64,000 bases of DNA from Mesorhizobium sp. M2E.F.Ca.ET.219.01.1.1 (GTDB lineage: Bacteria; Pseudomonadota; Alphaproteobacteria; Rhizobiales; Rhizobiaceae), in the NCBI RefSeq assembly GCF_004016445.2, contig NZ_SADT02000001.1:229630-293629 (forward strand), read 5' to 3'. Below the pieces are notes generated by a model that did no database searches, was not told the origin of the DNA, and worked only from the letters and a program-made list of their open reading frames with translations. A program made the translations under genes and the position numbers. Below are positions 16,156 through 25,671 of the stretch, one piece after another; position 1 is the stretch's first letter; the number at the start of each line of letters is the position of its first letter.

Positions 16156-17340
16156 ATGGTCTACGCAACCGCGGACGGAACCACACGCCAACGCCTTCGG
16201 GTCGGGATGGTCGGCGGCGGCCGCAATGCCTTTATCGGCGCCGTGCATCGCCTTGCCATGCGGCTCGACGACCAGATCGCGCTGGTCGCCGGCGCGTTGT
16301 CTTCGGATCCGGAAAACGCCGCGGCCTCCGCCGCGGAAATCGGCATCGCGACCGAGCGCAGCTATGCCGATTACCATGAGATGGCGAAGGCCGAAGCGGC
16401 ACGGCCGGACGGCATCGAGGCGGTGGTCATCGTCACGCCCAATCATCTGCATGCGCCGATCGCGACGGCTTTTCTCGAGGCCGGCATCGATGTCATCTGC
16501 GACAAGCCGCTGTCGTCGACGCTTGGCGAGGCCGAAGCCTTGGTGGCGTTGACGAAAGCGAGGAAGCGTCGCTTCGTCGTCACGCTCAACAACACCGGCT
16601 ACGCCATGGTGCGCCAGGCGCGCGAAATGGTGGCGGCGGGCGAGCTCGGCCGCATCGTGTCGGTGCATGGCGCCTATATCCAGGACTGGCTGACCAAGCC
16701 GATCGACGCCGAAGGCCAGAAGCAGGCGGAGTGGCGCACCGATCCGGCGCGCGCCGGGCAGTCGGCGGTGCTTGCCGATATCGGCGTGCATGCCTTCAAC
16801 CTGGCAAGCTTCGTCTCCGGCTTCGAGGCCGAGGCGGTTTCGGCCGACCTGTTCACCGCCGTGCCGGGACGGCGGCTCGACGACAATGCCCATGTGCTCA
16901 TGCGCTGGTCGGGCGGGGCGCGCGGCACGATCCTCGCCAGCCAGACCTCGCCCGGCCATTACAACGACCTCTCGGTGCGCATCTATGGCGATAAGGCCGG
17001 GCTCGAATGGTTCGGATCGCGACCCGAGGAACTGCGCTTCTCGCCCTATGGCGAGGAAACCCGCACGCTGGTGCGCGGCGGCCACGGCGCGACGGCGGAA
17101 GCCCGGCGCGTCTCGCGCATGCCAGCAGCGCACCCCGAAGGCTATATCGAGGCCTTCGCCAATTTCTATCGCGACGCCGCCGACATCATCCGCGCGCATC
17201 GATCGGGCGGTGCGGTCGATGCCGCGCGGGCAGCACAGGTACCCGATGTGGTCGACGGTGCGCGCGGCGTGAAGTTCGTCGAGGCGGCGGTGGAGTCGAA
17301 TGCGGCGGGCGGGGCTTGGACGGCGGCGAGGTTTGGGTGA
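16156..17340 (+). CDS. Gfo/Idh/MocA family oxidoreductase
   Basis: Probable NAD(P)-dependent sugar or inositol-type dehydrogenase. The N-terminal Rossmann motif VGMVGGGRNAFIGAVHR, the NHLHAPI segment and CDKPLSST (the EKP-type catalytic Lys region) are present, followed by the C-terminal substrate domain with LADIGVHAFNLASF. The ATG at 16156 follows a GGGAGG box; an in-frame ATG 51 bases earlier lacks one. Length is 394 residues. It is transcribed away from the RpiR-type gene and shares a 12-bp motif with the catabolic operon, so it very likely belongs to the same pathway. Confidence 0.9.
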   Translation: MVYATADGTTRQRLRVGMVGGGRNAFIGAVHRLAMRLDDQIALVAGALSSDPENAAASAAEIGIATERSYADYHEMAKAEAARPDGIEAVVIVTPNHLHAPIATAFLEAGIDVICDKPLSSTLGEAEALVALTKARKRRFVVTLNNTGYAMVRQAREMVAAGELGRIVSVHGAYIQDWLTKPIDAEGQKQAEWRTDPARAGQSAVLADIGVHAFNLASFVSGFEAEAVSADLFTAVPGRRLDDNAHVLMRWSGGARGTILASQTSPGHYNDLSVRIYGDKAGLEWFGSRPEELRFSPYGEETRTLVRGGHGATAEARRVSRMPAAHPEGYIEAFANFYRDAADIIRAHRSGGAVDAARAAQVPDVVDGARGVKFVEAAVESNAAGGAWTAARFG

Positions 17341-17391
17341 GGCACGCGAAGCATTCTGCGATAAGACGCAAGCCAGGATCTCGATCAATGG

Positions 17392-20046
17392 CTAGCTTGC
17401 GACGCGCAACCGACGAGCTCGAACGAAGCTTCTCAGCGCGTCGGAATCCATCGCATGCCCGAATGCGTAGCCTTGGAGAATGTCGCAGCCAAGGCCTTTG
17501 AGCAGACGTGCGTGCTTCATCGTCTCGACGCCTTCGGCAATGATTTCGATGCCCAGGGATTTGCCGATTTCGATGATTGATGAGACGACCTGCCGTTGCG
17601 CGGGTGAGTTTACGATAGGATCCACCAACTGGCGATCTATCTTGAGGCGGCGAGGTTGCAATTTGAGCAAGCTGACAATGGATGCATAACCGGTGCCGAA
17701 ATCGTCGATTTCGATGTCGATGCCTAGTTGCTTGATTTGCTCGACGTTCCACGTGACCAGATCGTCATTGTTGTCGAGGAAGATCGACTCGACGAGTTCA
17801 AAGGAGACAGTCCCCTTCCTGATGTTAAGGTCCCGCAGACTCTTCAGCAGTTCCTCATCCTGAAGTCGCCGCGCCGAAACGTTGACCGAAACGCGCGGAA
17901 TGCCAATTTTCTCCGCTGACCAAACGTCGAAGTCCAAAAGCGATTGCTGGAGGACTTTCCGATCTATCACCGAGACGACGTTCAGTTCTTCTGCGGTCTT
18001 CAGAAACACATCGGGTGCCAGAATGCCCTTCTCTGGATGCCTCCACCGCGCCAGCGCCTCAACGCCCACAATCTCCAGCGTCTTGGCGTCAAATTGAGGC
18101 TGGTAGAACACGATGAATTCGTTGCGCTCGAGACCAGCTAGAATCTCGTCGGCAATCCGCTTTGTGTTGACGATTTCGCTTTGCAGCTCTCCGCTGAAGA
18201 ATTCATGCCGGTTGCGGCCCCGCCTCTTTGCCCGGTAGAGGGCAATATCGGCGTTGACCAGCAACTGCTTGGCATCGGCAACCCGGCCATTGTCGATGGC
18301 AATTCCGACGCTGACGCCAAAGCGGCATTGATGACCGTGGTAGTAAACCGGTCTGCGCATCTGTTCGATAATGCGGTTCGCGAGCACGGCCGCTTGGTCG
18401 ACATCCTCATGCACCGTGCAGAGCACGATGAATTCATCGCCGCCGACCCGGGCGACGAAACCGCGGTCGCCGACGTTGGACTGGAGAACGGAGGATGCAT
18501 GCACCAGCATTGCATCGCCCGCCGCGTGGCCGAGCGTATCGTTGATGTGCTTGAAGCGGTCCAGATCAACGTGAAGCAACGCTGCGTAGCCTCCGCTCAG
18601 CCTGGCTTTTGCTGCATAATCCTCCAGCACCTGGTCCAGGTAACGGCGATTGGGCAAATCCGTCAGCGAATCGTGCAGCGCGATGTGCTCTATGCGCGCC
18701 TTGGCGGACTCAAGTTCCGTATTTTTCGACTCGGTCAGCTGCTTTGCGCGAACCAGATCGGTGTTCAGCAGAACGTCCGCAGTCACGTCCCACTCGGCAC
18801 CGACCATTCGAGGGGAATTGTTTGCAGTCTGGTAGAAGATCGCCCTGGAGCGGACGTGGCGAATTTCGCCGTCCGGGCGAACGATCCGGTATTCCGACGA
18901 ATAGGTGCTGCGCCCGGCCGCGGCATTGTCGAAGTCTGCAAGCGCGCCAGGCAGATCGGCGGGATGAATAGCTCCGGCCCAATCCGAATATCCGGGCGGT
19001 CCGCCATCGGGGTCTCTGCCGTATATTTCGTTGACGCGGTCATCCCAGGTCAGATCGTTGGTTTCGAGGTCGTGCTCCCACACTCCGATGGTCGACGCCT
19101 CCAAAGCGAGTTCCAGTCGCCGCGACAGCCGATGCAGTTCCCAGTAATTGCGCTGCCTTTCACCAATCAGGCGGCCCGCCGCCAGGAAAGGGATCAAGAT
19201 CAGTGCCGCCGCCGCCGCCATGATCGCCCGGAGCTGCCATGCGTTGCCGGGCGTGTCGGGCCAACCGCTAGTGGGGACCGCAGCGATCCGCCAGGAGCCC
19301 GACGGGACCAGAACGTCGGCCGTCACCGGATTGCTTTTGACGACCCGTTCGTCGCCGAAGAACTGGATTCCGTTTGTGCCAAGGGCATCATTGCCGATGA
19401 GTGCGATGTCGATTCCGAGATCCTTGTCGAGAAGACCGCTCGCCTTGTAGAGGCGCTGCACGTCGACGACCGCTGAAACGATGCCCCAGAACCGGTCGGT
19501 GTTGCCCGCGCTTTTGACGAAAACCGGAAAGCGGCCGATGAAGGCCCGCCCACCCTGCGCCAGATCGACCGGGCCGGCGAGAATGAGCTTGCGCTCGTCA
19601 CGCGCACGCAAGGCAGCGGCACGCTGCTGATCGTTCTTGCGGTAATCGAGACCGATGGCCTTCTCATTGCCAGCCATCGGATACATCAAGGAAATCACCA
19701 GATCCGGCGCGCCGGCAATGTTGCGAAGCTGGGACTCTTCGCTGAACAGCCTGCTGGCAAGCTCCGCGAAGCGCTGCTGGCCCATATAGGGTTCGGTCGT
19801 GACCGCCGCGACCAGTCCCCGCACCAGCTGGAGGTTGCCGTTGATGTTGCCTTCGAGCTTGGCGCGAATGACATTGACCTTGGCCAGGACCTCCGCGCGA
19901 GAGGCCTGGTCCGAAACGATCTTGTTCTGATGATCAGCGAATATTGCGCAAACGGCCATGACCACGACCGCGATCGCCGCCGGTATCCTTGCCGGTGAAA
20001 GGACGGCTCCCCTCATGCGGCTGTACATGTTGGCAAAAAGAGCCAA
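17392..20046 (-). CDS. CHASE-PAS-GGDEF-EAL c-di-GMP signalling protein
   Basis: Membrane sensor that probably both makes and degrades cyclic di-GMP. Order: a transmembrane segment near residues 20-38, a periplasmic CHASE domain, a second transmembrane segment near residues 268-290, a PAS domain at about residues 310-430 (VWEHDLETNDLTWDDRVNEIYG), a GGDEF domain with an intact active site (VGGDEF near residue 533), and an EAL domain (VEALARWRHP near residue 662; later DDFGTGYAS). Both catalytic signatures look active. The 884 residues are normal for this architecture. It stands alone between unrelated genes. The signal sensed is unknown. Confidence 0.93.
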   Translation of the reverse strand: MALFANMYSRMRGAVLSPARIPAAIAVVVMAVCAIFADHQNKIVSDQASRAEVLAKVNVIRAKLEGNINGNLQLVRGLVAAVTTEPYMGQQRFAELASRLFSEESQLRNIAGAPDLVISLMYPMAGNEKAIGLDYRKNDQQRAAALRARDERKLILAGPVDLAQGGRAFIGRFPVFVKSAGNTDRFWGIVSAVVDVQRLYKASGLLDKDLGIDIALIGNDALGTNGIQFFGDERVVKSNPVTADVLVPSGSWRIAAVPTSGWPDTPGNAWQLRAIMAAAAALILIPFLAAGRLIGERQRNYWELHRLSRRLELALEASTIGVWEHDLETNDLTWDDRVNEIYGRDPDGGPPGYSDWAGAIHPADLPGALADFDNAAAGRSTYSSEYRIVRPDGEIRHVRSRAIFYQTANNSPRMVGAEWDVTADVLLNTDLVRAKQLTESKNTELESAKARIEHIALHDSLTDLPNRRYLDQVLEDYAAKARLSGGYAALLHVDLDRFKHINDTLGHAAGDAMLVHASSVLQSNVGDRGFVARVGGDEFIVLCTVHEDVDQAAVLANRIIEQMRRPVYYHGHQCRFGVSVGIAIDNGRVADAKQLLVNADIALYRAKRRGRNRHEFFSGELQSEIVNTKRIADEILAGLERNEFIVFYQPQFDAKTLEIVGVEALARWRHPEKGILAPDVFLKTAEELNVVSVIDRKVLQQSLLDFDVWSAEKIGIPRVSVNVSARRLQDEELLKSLRDLNIRKGTVSFELVESIFLDNNDDLVTWNVEQIKQLGIDIEIDDFGTGYASIVSLLKLQPRRLKIDRQLVDPIVNSPAQRQVVSSIIEIGKSLGIEIIAEGVETMKHARLLKGLGCDILQGYAFGHAMDSDALRSFVRARRLRVAS

Positions 20047-20207
20047 TAAAGCGAGAATCCCTGTGGCTGTCAGGCTCTCCGGGTGAGCCTCATCAAGGGA
20101 ATATTAGTTCGCAATAAATTAATTTTAGCCTTCACAGTCTTTAAAATTTTTGTGCCTTCGGACGCTGATACGCGGCAATCGCACGGGAAACTCACCGCGT
20201 GATCGAG

Positions 20208-21080
20208 CTAGTGGCGATCGACCTTCTTCTGGACGATCCGATACGTCCCAACACCGCGCTTGGTCGCACCAATTGAATAGGCCATCGGGATCTTGGGGGC
20301 GTTCTCGGGCAGGCCATACATGTCCTTGCCGGCCCGCACCGCGAACGAAAAATGCTTCCAGGAAACCGTGTCGTGCTCGTTGAGAAAATCGAGCGTCAGC
20401 CCCGCGGCAATCAGCGCGTTCACCACGTCGCTGATCGGATGGATCCATTCATAATATCGAGGATGCTCTAAGGTTCGTTCATCGCCAGTATAGGTCCGCT
20501 GCTCATTCCAGACGAGCGGTCGCGCCACCGGCGTTCGCCAGTCGTCCTTCAATTCGAGGGCGGCAGCCTTGCGATTGCACTGGAACATCAAGGGATGGCC
20601 CTCGGCCATGTAGAGCCTACCGCCTGGCCGCAGAAGATCGGCGACCACCCGTGCCCAACGAAATACGTCGTCAAGCCAGTTCACCGACCCCCAGGTGACG
20701 TAGACGATATCAAAGGTCCGGTCGAGCGCTTCGACAGCTTCGTATAGCGGCGCTTCGACGAAGCGAACGTCGCTGCCTGCCTTGGACGCGAAATCCCGCG
20801 CCGCCGCGATCGCCCTTGGTGAAAAGTCCAGGCCGGTCACGCTGCCCGCGCCGAGATTCCTCAAGCTGATCGTGTCGAGCCCGATGTGGCATTGCAGATG
20901 GACGATGTCCTTGCCGAAAATGTCTCCGACCTCACGCGTTTCCAACTCATAGAGATTGGATCCGCCAGCCAGCACATTCTCGATGCGGTAACTACCCGTT
21001 TTGTCGGTAGCGTGCAGTTCGGCCCGATCATCCCAATTCAGGAGGTTCGCGTCCAAAAACGGTTCCAAATCGCCCCCCAC
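20208..21080 (-). CDS. Class I SAM-dependent methyltransferase
   Basis: Cytoplasmic methyltransferase with a UbiE/Trm-like Rossmann core: DIVHLQCHIGLDTISLRNLGA and SVTGLDFSPRAI (motif I and the acidic loop), FDIVYVTWGSVNWL (motif IV) and LLRPGGRLYMAEGHPLMF (motif VI region). The 290 residues begin at a GTG at 21080 (MGGDLEPFLDANLL). The substrate is unknown and no neighbour clarifies it. Of about 160 bases between its stop and the upstream end of the GGDEF-EAL gene, the part near 20104-20155 is A/T rich and may hold that gene's promoter. Confidence 0.85.
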   Translation of the reverse strand: MGGDLEPFLDANLLNWDDRAELHATDKTGSYRIENVLAGGSNLYELETREVGDIFGKDIVHLQCHIGLDTISLRNLGAGSVTGLDFSPRAIAAARDFASKAGSDVRFVEAPLYEAVEALDRTFDIVYVTWGSVNWLDDVFRWARVVADLLRPGGRLYMAEGHPLMFQCNRKAAALELKDDWRTPVARPLVWNEQRTYTGDERTLEHPRYYEWIHPISDVVNALIAAGLTLDFLNEHDTVSWKHFSFAVRAGKDMYGLPENAPKIPMAYSIGATKRGVGTYRIVQKKVDRH

Positions 21081-21214
21081 CTCGATCTCAGCCGCAAGGT
21101 TAACAGCTGGTTAACAACCATTGCAGCGTGAGGGCAGGCGCGTCAATCCGCAACGTCGCATTGGCGTGGCGAATGAAAGGCGCGGGAGGCGGGTCCGCCG
21201 CCTCCTAGGAGCCT

Positions 21215-21397
21215 TCAAGGTTGGCGCCGCCTGGGCGTGGAATGCTTGGGCGGCGCGTCGTTCTCATCGGGATTGGGGACCGGCTCCTCATCGGGAAGCC
21301 GATCCGGATCCGGCTCGCGCATCGGCTTCGGTTCCGGTATGGGCGGAGGCGTGGGCACCGGCGTTGGAGACGGGTCCGGATTGGGGAGAATTGCCAT
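21215..21397 (-). CDS. Small proline-rich acidic protein
   Basis: A 60-residue protein made largely of Pro, Asp and Glu repeats (NPDPSPTPVPTPPPIPEPKP at residues 6-25, then DEEPVPNPDENDAPPK). I recall close relatives as small hypothetical proteins across rhizobia. The ATG at 21397 has a GGAAGGA box with good spacing. A much longer in-frame open frame continues upstream to 22129 but is a shadow of the gene at 21698-22132. A GGAAC-N17-GTT promoter lies 140 bases upstream, suggesting general-stress control. It is probably intrinsically disordered; function unknown. Confidence 0.7.
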   Translation of the reverse strand: MAILPNPDPSPTPVPTPPPIPEPKPMREPDPDRLPDEEPVPNPDENDAPPKHSTPRRRQP

Positions 21398-21536
21398 CGC
21401 TTTTTCCTTCCGCTCGGCGCCTTGGCAGGCTCTGCGCGATCCCGACAAGCGGGATGTCCTGCCCGACCTGAAATGATGGAGGCGATCGCCGCGTTCAGAC
21501 GTTTCGTCGGGGGCGATCGGCGGCGCAAGCTGGCAG

Positions 21537-21561
21537 AACGGCCGCGCCAGCGGATGGTTCC
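21537..21561 (-). promoter_or_regulatory. EcfG-type promoter, GGAAC-N17-GTT
   Basis: On the minus strand GGAAC (21561-21557) is followed after exactly 17 bases by GTT (21539-21537). It points at the small proline-rich gene starting at 21397, which would have a leader of about 130 bases. The pattern matches the known EcfG/RpoE2 general-stress consensus of Rhizobiales. Confidence 0.55.
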
Positions 21562-21697
21562 CACACGATCGCGCCGCGAGATTGCGACAGGTGACGATCA
21601 AATGATTCCGCGCGTCCGTTTCGGCTCTTGCCGGCGCCGGTCGGCGCCTTAATTCCCATTGCGGGCGGGTGATTGTCTGTCGATACAGGAGACGGCC

Positions 21698-22132
21698 GTG
21701 AAGCACCAAACCCTTGACCAAATCAACGCCGTTGCCGACGTTCATGCCGAAGCACCGGCTCTCATCGCCAATCGGGGCCAGCGCCTTGAGCGCTGGGCGC
21801 AACTTCTCGAACAAAGCCCCAGCCGCCGCCTCACGGCGTTGGCGGGCACCGAATACGCTCCACCCGACGTGCGTGAAAGAATGCGCACCGACGGATCGGC
21901 GATCACCGTCGCATTCGAAGATCCGATCTTCCGTGCGCAGGGGCTGCAGGATGACACTTACGGCGAAGCCAAGCGCTTCTTCGAGATGAGCGACTGGCAA
22001 CTGCATGAGGTTGTCTGCCATTGCCATGTCGGCGCCAACATGCCGGCACGCTGGGCGGCGTCGCGCGTGCGCGCGGCGGTCTCTCCGGGGGCAGGCATTC
22101 TTGCGTGGCTGAGAGCTGTGTTCATGCATTGA
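21698..22132 (+). CDS. Conserved hypothetical protein, 144 residues
   Basis: Soluble protein without signal peptide or membrane segment. Notable parts are LERWAQLLEQSPSRRLTAL, a FEDPIFRAQGL segment and a Cys/His pair in VVCHCHVG. The GTG at 21698 (MKHQTLDQINAV) has an AGGAGA box and is preferred over an in-frame ATG at 21659. I recognise it only as a type of hypothetical protein found in Rhizobiales. It is the sole plus-strand gene here, between the divergent small proline-rich gene and the convergent nuoD. Confidence 0.72.
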   Translation: MKHQTLDQINAVADVHAEAPALIANRGQRLERWAQLLEQSPSRRLTALAGTEYAPPDVRERMRTDGSAITVAFEDPIFRAQGLQDDTYGEAKRFFEMSDWQLHEVVCHCHVGANMPARWAASRVRAAVSPGAGILAWLRAVFMH

Positions 22133-22227
22133 GGCGGTTCCGCCGGCGGGATCGTTCCGGACTCGACGGTTGATGGAAGAGACGGGGAGGCGCCGGGCTC
22201 TCCTCCCCTGTCGGCGATCGGATCTCG

Positions 22228-23418
22228 TCAGCGATCGATCTCGCCGAAGACGATGTCGAGCGAGCCGATGATCGCCGCGACGTCCGCCACCATGTGCCCG
22301 CGCGACAGGAAGTCCATCGCCTGGAGATGGGCGAAGGACGGCGCGCGTATCTTGCAGCGATAGGGAATGTTGCTGCCGTCGGAGACCAGATAGACGCCGA
22401 ACTCGCCCTTCGGTGCCTCAACCGCGGCATAAACCTCGCCACGCGGCACGCGGTGGCCTTCGGTATAAAGCTTGAAATGATGGATGGTCGCTTCCATGGA
22501 GCGCTTCATGGTGGCGCGCGGCGGCGGCGTGATCTTCTGATTGGGCACCGCGACCGGGCCCTGGCCATCGGCTGAGCGCAGCTTCTCCAGGCACTGCCGC
22601 ATGATGCGCACCGACTGGCGCATCTCTTCCATGCGCACCAGGTAGCGGTCGTAGCAGTCGCCGTTCTTGCCGACCGGGATATCGAACTCCATCTCGGGAT
22701 AGCATTCATAGGGTTGTGCCTTGCGCAGGTCCCAGGCGGCGCCCGAGCCGCGCACCATGGGGCCGGAGAAACCCAGAGCCCAGGCGTGGTCGAGCGAAAT
22801 CGCGCCGATATCGACGTTGCGCTGCTTGAAAATGCGGTTGTCGGTAAGCAGGCCTTCGAGATTGTCGCAGACCTTCAGGAACGGATCGCAGAAATCCCAG
22901 ATGTCGTCCAGGAGCTGGTCCGGCAGATCCTGGTGCACGCCGCCGACGCGGAAGTAATTGGCGTGCATGCGGGCGCCGGATGCGCGTTCATAAAAAACCA
23001 TCAGCTTCTCGCGTTCGGCGAAACCCCAGAGCGGCGGGGTCAGCGCGCCGATATCCATGGCCTGCGTGGTGACGTTGAGAAGATGCGAGAGCAACCGGCC
23101 GATCTCGCAGAACAGCACGCGGATGAGTTGCCCGCGCCGGGGAACCGATATTTCCAGCAGCTTTTCGGCGGCAAGGCAGAAGGCATGCTCCTGGTTCATC
23201 GGCGCGACATAATCGAGCCGGTCGAAATAGGGCAGCGCCTGCAGGTAGTTCTTGTATTCGATCAGCTTCTCGGTGCCGCGATGGAGCAGGCCGATATGCG
23301 GATCGGCGCGATCGACGATCTCGCCGTCCAATTCCAGCACCAGCCTGAGCACGCCATGCGCCGAGGGGTGCTGCGGCCCGAAATTCAGGGTGAAGTTGCG
23401 AACTGCGGCTTCGGTCAT
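22228..23418 (-). CDS. nuoD: NADH-quinone oxidoreductase subunit D, isolated copy
   Basis: Homologue of the 49-kDa subunit of respiratory complex I, which forms part of the quinone site at the membrane interface. The protein is full length (396 residues) and keeps the hallmark [13 protein letters not shown] near the N-terminus, [14 protein letters not shown] and the C-terminal segment ending in FGEIDR. The flanks carry no nuoC, nuoE or other complex I gene: a small secreted-protein gene lies upstream and a hypothetical gene downstream. The codons and frame look intact, so it is not an obvious pseudogene. It is probably an extra copy besides one in a normal nuo operon, but that cannot be checked here. 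Confidence 0.93.
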   Translation of the reverse strand: MTEAAVRNFTLNFGPQHPSAHGVLRLVLELDGEIVDRADPHIGLLHRGTEKLIEYKNYLQALPYFDRLDYVAPMNQEHAFCLAAEKLLEISVPRRGQLIRVLFCEIGRLLSHLLNVTTQAMDIGALTPPLWGFAEREKLMVFYERASGARMHANYFRVGGVHQDLPDQLLDDIWDFCDPFLKVCDNLEGLLTDNRIFKQRNVDIGAISLDHAWALGFSGPMVRGSGAAWDLRKAQPYECYPEMEFDIPVGKNGDCYDRYLVRMEEMRQSVRIMRQCLEKLRSADGQGPVAVPNQKITPPPRATMKRSMEATIHHFKLYTEGHRVPRGEVYAAVEAPKGEFGVYLVSDGSNIPYRCKIRAPSFAHLQAMDFLSRGHMVADVAAIIGSLDIVFGEIDR

Positions 23419-23473
23419 GGCGACCTCCGCATGAGTGAGGATCGAAGGACGCGGTCGCTTGGCCGCTGGCCGG

Positions 23474-23869
23474 TCAGGCCGTCGTCTGGATGATCAGCGT
23501 CAGTGTGCCGTCACCGTCGATGTTGGCGGCGACGACCTGCGAGGAATTCAGCCCGTTCGCCTGCAGGACCGACGTCGCCTCGGGCGAAGCATCGACCGAG
23601 TTCTGCAGCTTGGCCAACTCCTTGGCGGTCGTCCTGGTGACGATGGCCTCCGCCTGCGCTTTCACTTCCGAAGGCAGGTCCTCGATCGCGACCACGACGA
23701 TGTTGGTGACGTTCTGGGCGGCATCGTCCTGGCCAGGCTGCGGCTGGTCCGGGACGGGCTCCTGAGCAGGAGGCGGGGCTTGCGGCGGCTGCGGATCGGC
23801 GCGTTGAGCAGAAGCGGGCTGCGCCAATGCCATTGCCGACAGCGTCAGGACCATCGTCAGGGTGCGCAT
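23474..23869 (-). CDS. Small secreted hypothetical protein
   Basis: A 131-residue protein with a clear signal peptide ([17 protein letters not shown], cleavage after PASA). It continues with a Pro/Gln-rich linker (residues about 22-50) and a C-terminal domain ([19 protein letters not shown], ending in [13 protein letters not shown]). The ATG at 23869 has an AAGGAAAG box. It is probably periplasmic; I do not recognise the family. A GGAAC-N18-GTT sequence 35-60 bases upstream suggests general-stress control. Confidence 0.75.
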   Translation of the reverse strand: MRTLTMVLTLSAMALAQPASAQRADPQPPQAPPPAQEPVPDQPQPGQDDAAQNVTNIVVVAIEDLPSEVKAQAEAIVTRTTAKELAKLQNSVDASPEATSVLQANGLNSSQVVAANIDGDGTLTLIIQTTA

Positions 23870-23903
23870 CGTCTTTCCTTTCGATCTCGAAATCTGACGA
23901 CAC

Positions 23904-23929
23904 AACCCCGGGGGCCGGGTGATGGTTCC
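23904..23929 (-). promoter_or_regulatory. EcfG-like promoter, GGAAC-N18-GTT
   Basis: On the minus strand GGAAC (23929-23925) and GTT (23906-23904) are separated by 18 bases, the longer of the two spacings allowed for EcfG promoters. It lies about 35 bases before the secreted-protein gene. It is weaker evidence than the N17 sites. Confidence 0.4.
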
Positions 23930-24082
23930 CCCATCGCAGTCCTCTTACGCCCTGCGCGCAAAGTGCGCGCTGCGCCGCCTGGATAAGAGGGATACCGCGC
24001 GGTCGATTGCGAAATCCTCCAGCATCTATCGCCGCGGTGCCAACCGCGTTTGTCGGAAGCGTTTACATTAGCGCTATAATAG

Positions 24083-24097
24083 GGATACTATGTATCC
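24083..24097. promoter_or_regulatory. Probable Rrf2 operator, GGATA-N5-TATCC
   Basis: GGATACTATGTATCC, an inverted repeat with six-base arms and a three-base centre, lies 39 bases before the Rrf2 gene. Two more copies of GGATA-N5-TATCC lie at 25672-25705. Position just before the regulator gene suggests autoregulation. Confidence 0.65.
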
Positions 24098-24135
24098 TTA
24101 ATATGCGGTGATCGATCGTTCCCGGAAAAAGACCT

Positions 24136-24624
24136 ATGATTTTGAAAAGCCAGGTTGAATGGGCGCTGCATTGCTGCGCCATTCTCTCCGGTCTGCCGGA
24201 GGGGCGCTATCTGTCCACCAAGGCGCTGGCGGAACTCCATGGACTTCCGAAGGAATATCTCTCCAAGGCATTGCAGAGCCTGTCACAGGCGGGGCTCGTC
24301 GATACGACCCTGGGTCCATCGGGCGGATACCGCCTTGCGAAGCCGCCGGAGCAGGTGACTTTCCTGGACATCGTTGAGGCGGTGGAAGGCGAGACGCGCA
24401 CCTTCGTGTGCAACAATATCCGTACGAACAATCCGTGCCTGCCTGACGGCTATTGCTACAGCGGTCCGTGCGCCGTCGCGCGCGTCATGTGGGAAGCCGA
24501 CGAAGCCTGGCGTGAAAAACTGCGAACCGTCACACTGGCGAATCTCGGACGCATGCTCGTGCGGGAAACGCCGGCAAAGCTCTGGAAGGACACTTTCGCT
24601 TGGGTGTTAGACCGCGCTGGATGA
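24136..24624 (+). CDS. Rrf2 family transcriptional regulator
   Basis: Winged-helix regulator of 162 residues. The recognition-helix region is LPKEYLSKALQSLSQAGLVDT and the wing GPSGGYRLAKPPE. Cysteines at CNNIRTNNPC and CYSGPC resemble the Fe-S or redox-sensing cysteines of Rrf2 proteins such as IscR and NsrR, so it may sense redox state. It ends inside the convergent MscS gene (18-base overlap). Operators of the form GGATA-N5-TATCC occur upstream of this gene and in the 25597-25810 region. Confidence 0.92.
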   Translation: MILKSQVEWALHCCAILSGLPEGRYLSTKALAELHGLPKEYLSKALQSLSQAGLVDTTLGPSGGYRLAKPPEQVTFLDIVEAVEGETRTFVCNNIRTNNPCLPDGYCYSGPCAVARVMWEADEAWREKLRTVTLANLGRMLVRETPAKLWKDTFAWVLDRAG

Positions 24625-25596
24625 GCGTGCATCGATACCCTGAGCCGTCGCAGCCAGGCCGAAGACGAGGCTTCCGGCCGGTGCGGCGAACGAAAGGCCC
24701 TTTGCCTTGCAGTGGCTGTAGAGGAGGCCGATGATCTCATTGCGGGCCGCTGCCCAATCGGCGGGGTCTGTGATGCGGAACAGCAGGTCGACATCGATCG
24801 CAGCCGCATCGATCGTCTTCAAAACGACAATCGGTAGCGGGTCCTTGACGATCCGTGTGCTGCCATCCAGCACGGACCACATCACCTGTTCGACAAAAGT
24901 CGGTGTTGCGAGAGCGACGCGCACGCCCAACGTGATCTGGCGCGTGTCGTCGGGACGGCTGAAATTGGTCACCGCTTGTCTGGCCAGCACGCTGTTCGGC
25001 ACCACCACGACATTATACTGTGCGGTGAGCAGTTTGGCGGAGCGCCAGTTGGTTTCGATGACACGGCCTTCCGCGCCATCCTTCAACTGGATCCAGTCGC
25101 CTATCGCATAAGTCCTGCCAAGCGTCAGCGCGATGCCCGAAAAGACATCGCCCAAAGTGTTTTGCAGGGCGAGGCCGAACACGATCGCGACGATGCCCGA
25201 GGTTGCGACCAGAGTGCCGACCGGCACGCCGAAAACGAAGCCTATGATGGATAGCGCCACGCCGGGATAGATGACGCCGACGGCCATATCCTGGACGAGA
25301 TGCGCTTCCCGCGGCCCACGCTTGAGCATGAGCAAGAAGTGGACCAGGCCGATGGTCGTCCATGCCAGGTGCGTCCACCACAGGATCATGGCCGATTTGA
25401 CGAGCAGCGCGGCGAAGCCCCGCAGATCGGTGTCGTCGATGTGCTGCGGAGAGATGCCGCCAAGATAGAGCACCGAACTCATCCCGACAAAGAAAATTAT
25501 CTGGACGATCAGCCGGCCTGTCGGGCGACTTCTGCCCTGGAGGTGCCACACGACGATACCGGCGATTCCGAGGATGTTGGTCAGGACAAGCGGCAT
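24607..25596 (-). CDS. Mechanosensitive ion channel family protein (MscS-like)
   Basis: Inner-membrane protein of 329 residues. The N-terminal half has four or five hydrophobic segments. The MscS pore and beta domain are visible as GTLVATSGIVAIVFGLALQNTLGDVFSG and YAIGDWIQLKDGAEGRVIE, followed by VVVVPNSVLARQAV and a C-terminal alpha/beta domain. It probably releases pressure under osmotic downshock or has a signalling role. It is transcribed divergently from the NmrA-like gene, and the two Rrf2-type operators at 25672-25705 lie between them. Confidence 0.9.
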   Translation of the reverse strand: MPLVLTNILGIAGIVVWHLQGRSRPTGRLIVQIIFFVGMSSVLYLGGISPQHIDDTDLRGFAALLVKSAMILWWTHLAWTTIGLVHFLLMLKRGPREAHLVQDMAVGVIYPGVALSIIGFVFGVPVGTLVATSGIVAIVFGLALQNTLGDVFSGIALTLGRTYAIGDWIQLKDGAEGRVIETNWRSAKLLTAQYNVVVVPNSVLARQAVTNFSRPDDTRQITLGVRVALATPTFVEQVMWSVLDGSTRIVKDPLPIVVLKTIDAAAIDVDLLFRITDPADWAAARNEIIGLLYSHCKAKGLSFAAPAGSLVFGLAATAQGIDARSSSAV

Positions 25597-25671
25597 CGAA
25601 CCCTCTGCTGAAGCTGCTCAAGCTCGAAGCGCGTCGCTCATCTCGGAGGGGCTTTACAGCTCGGCAATTAC

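Noticed and set aside
21215..22129. A 304-codon minus-strand frame treated as one gene
   Set aside because: Only its last 60 codons have a ribosome site and a plausible protein; the rest is the shadow of the plus-strand gene at 21698-22132.
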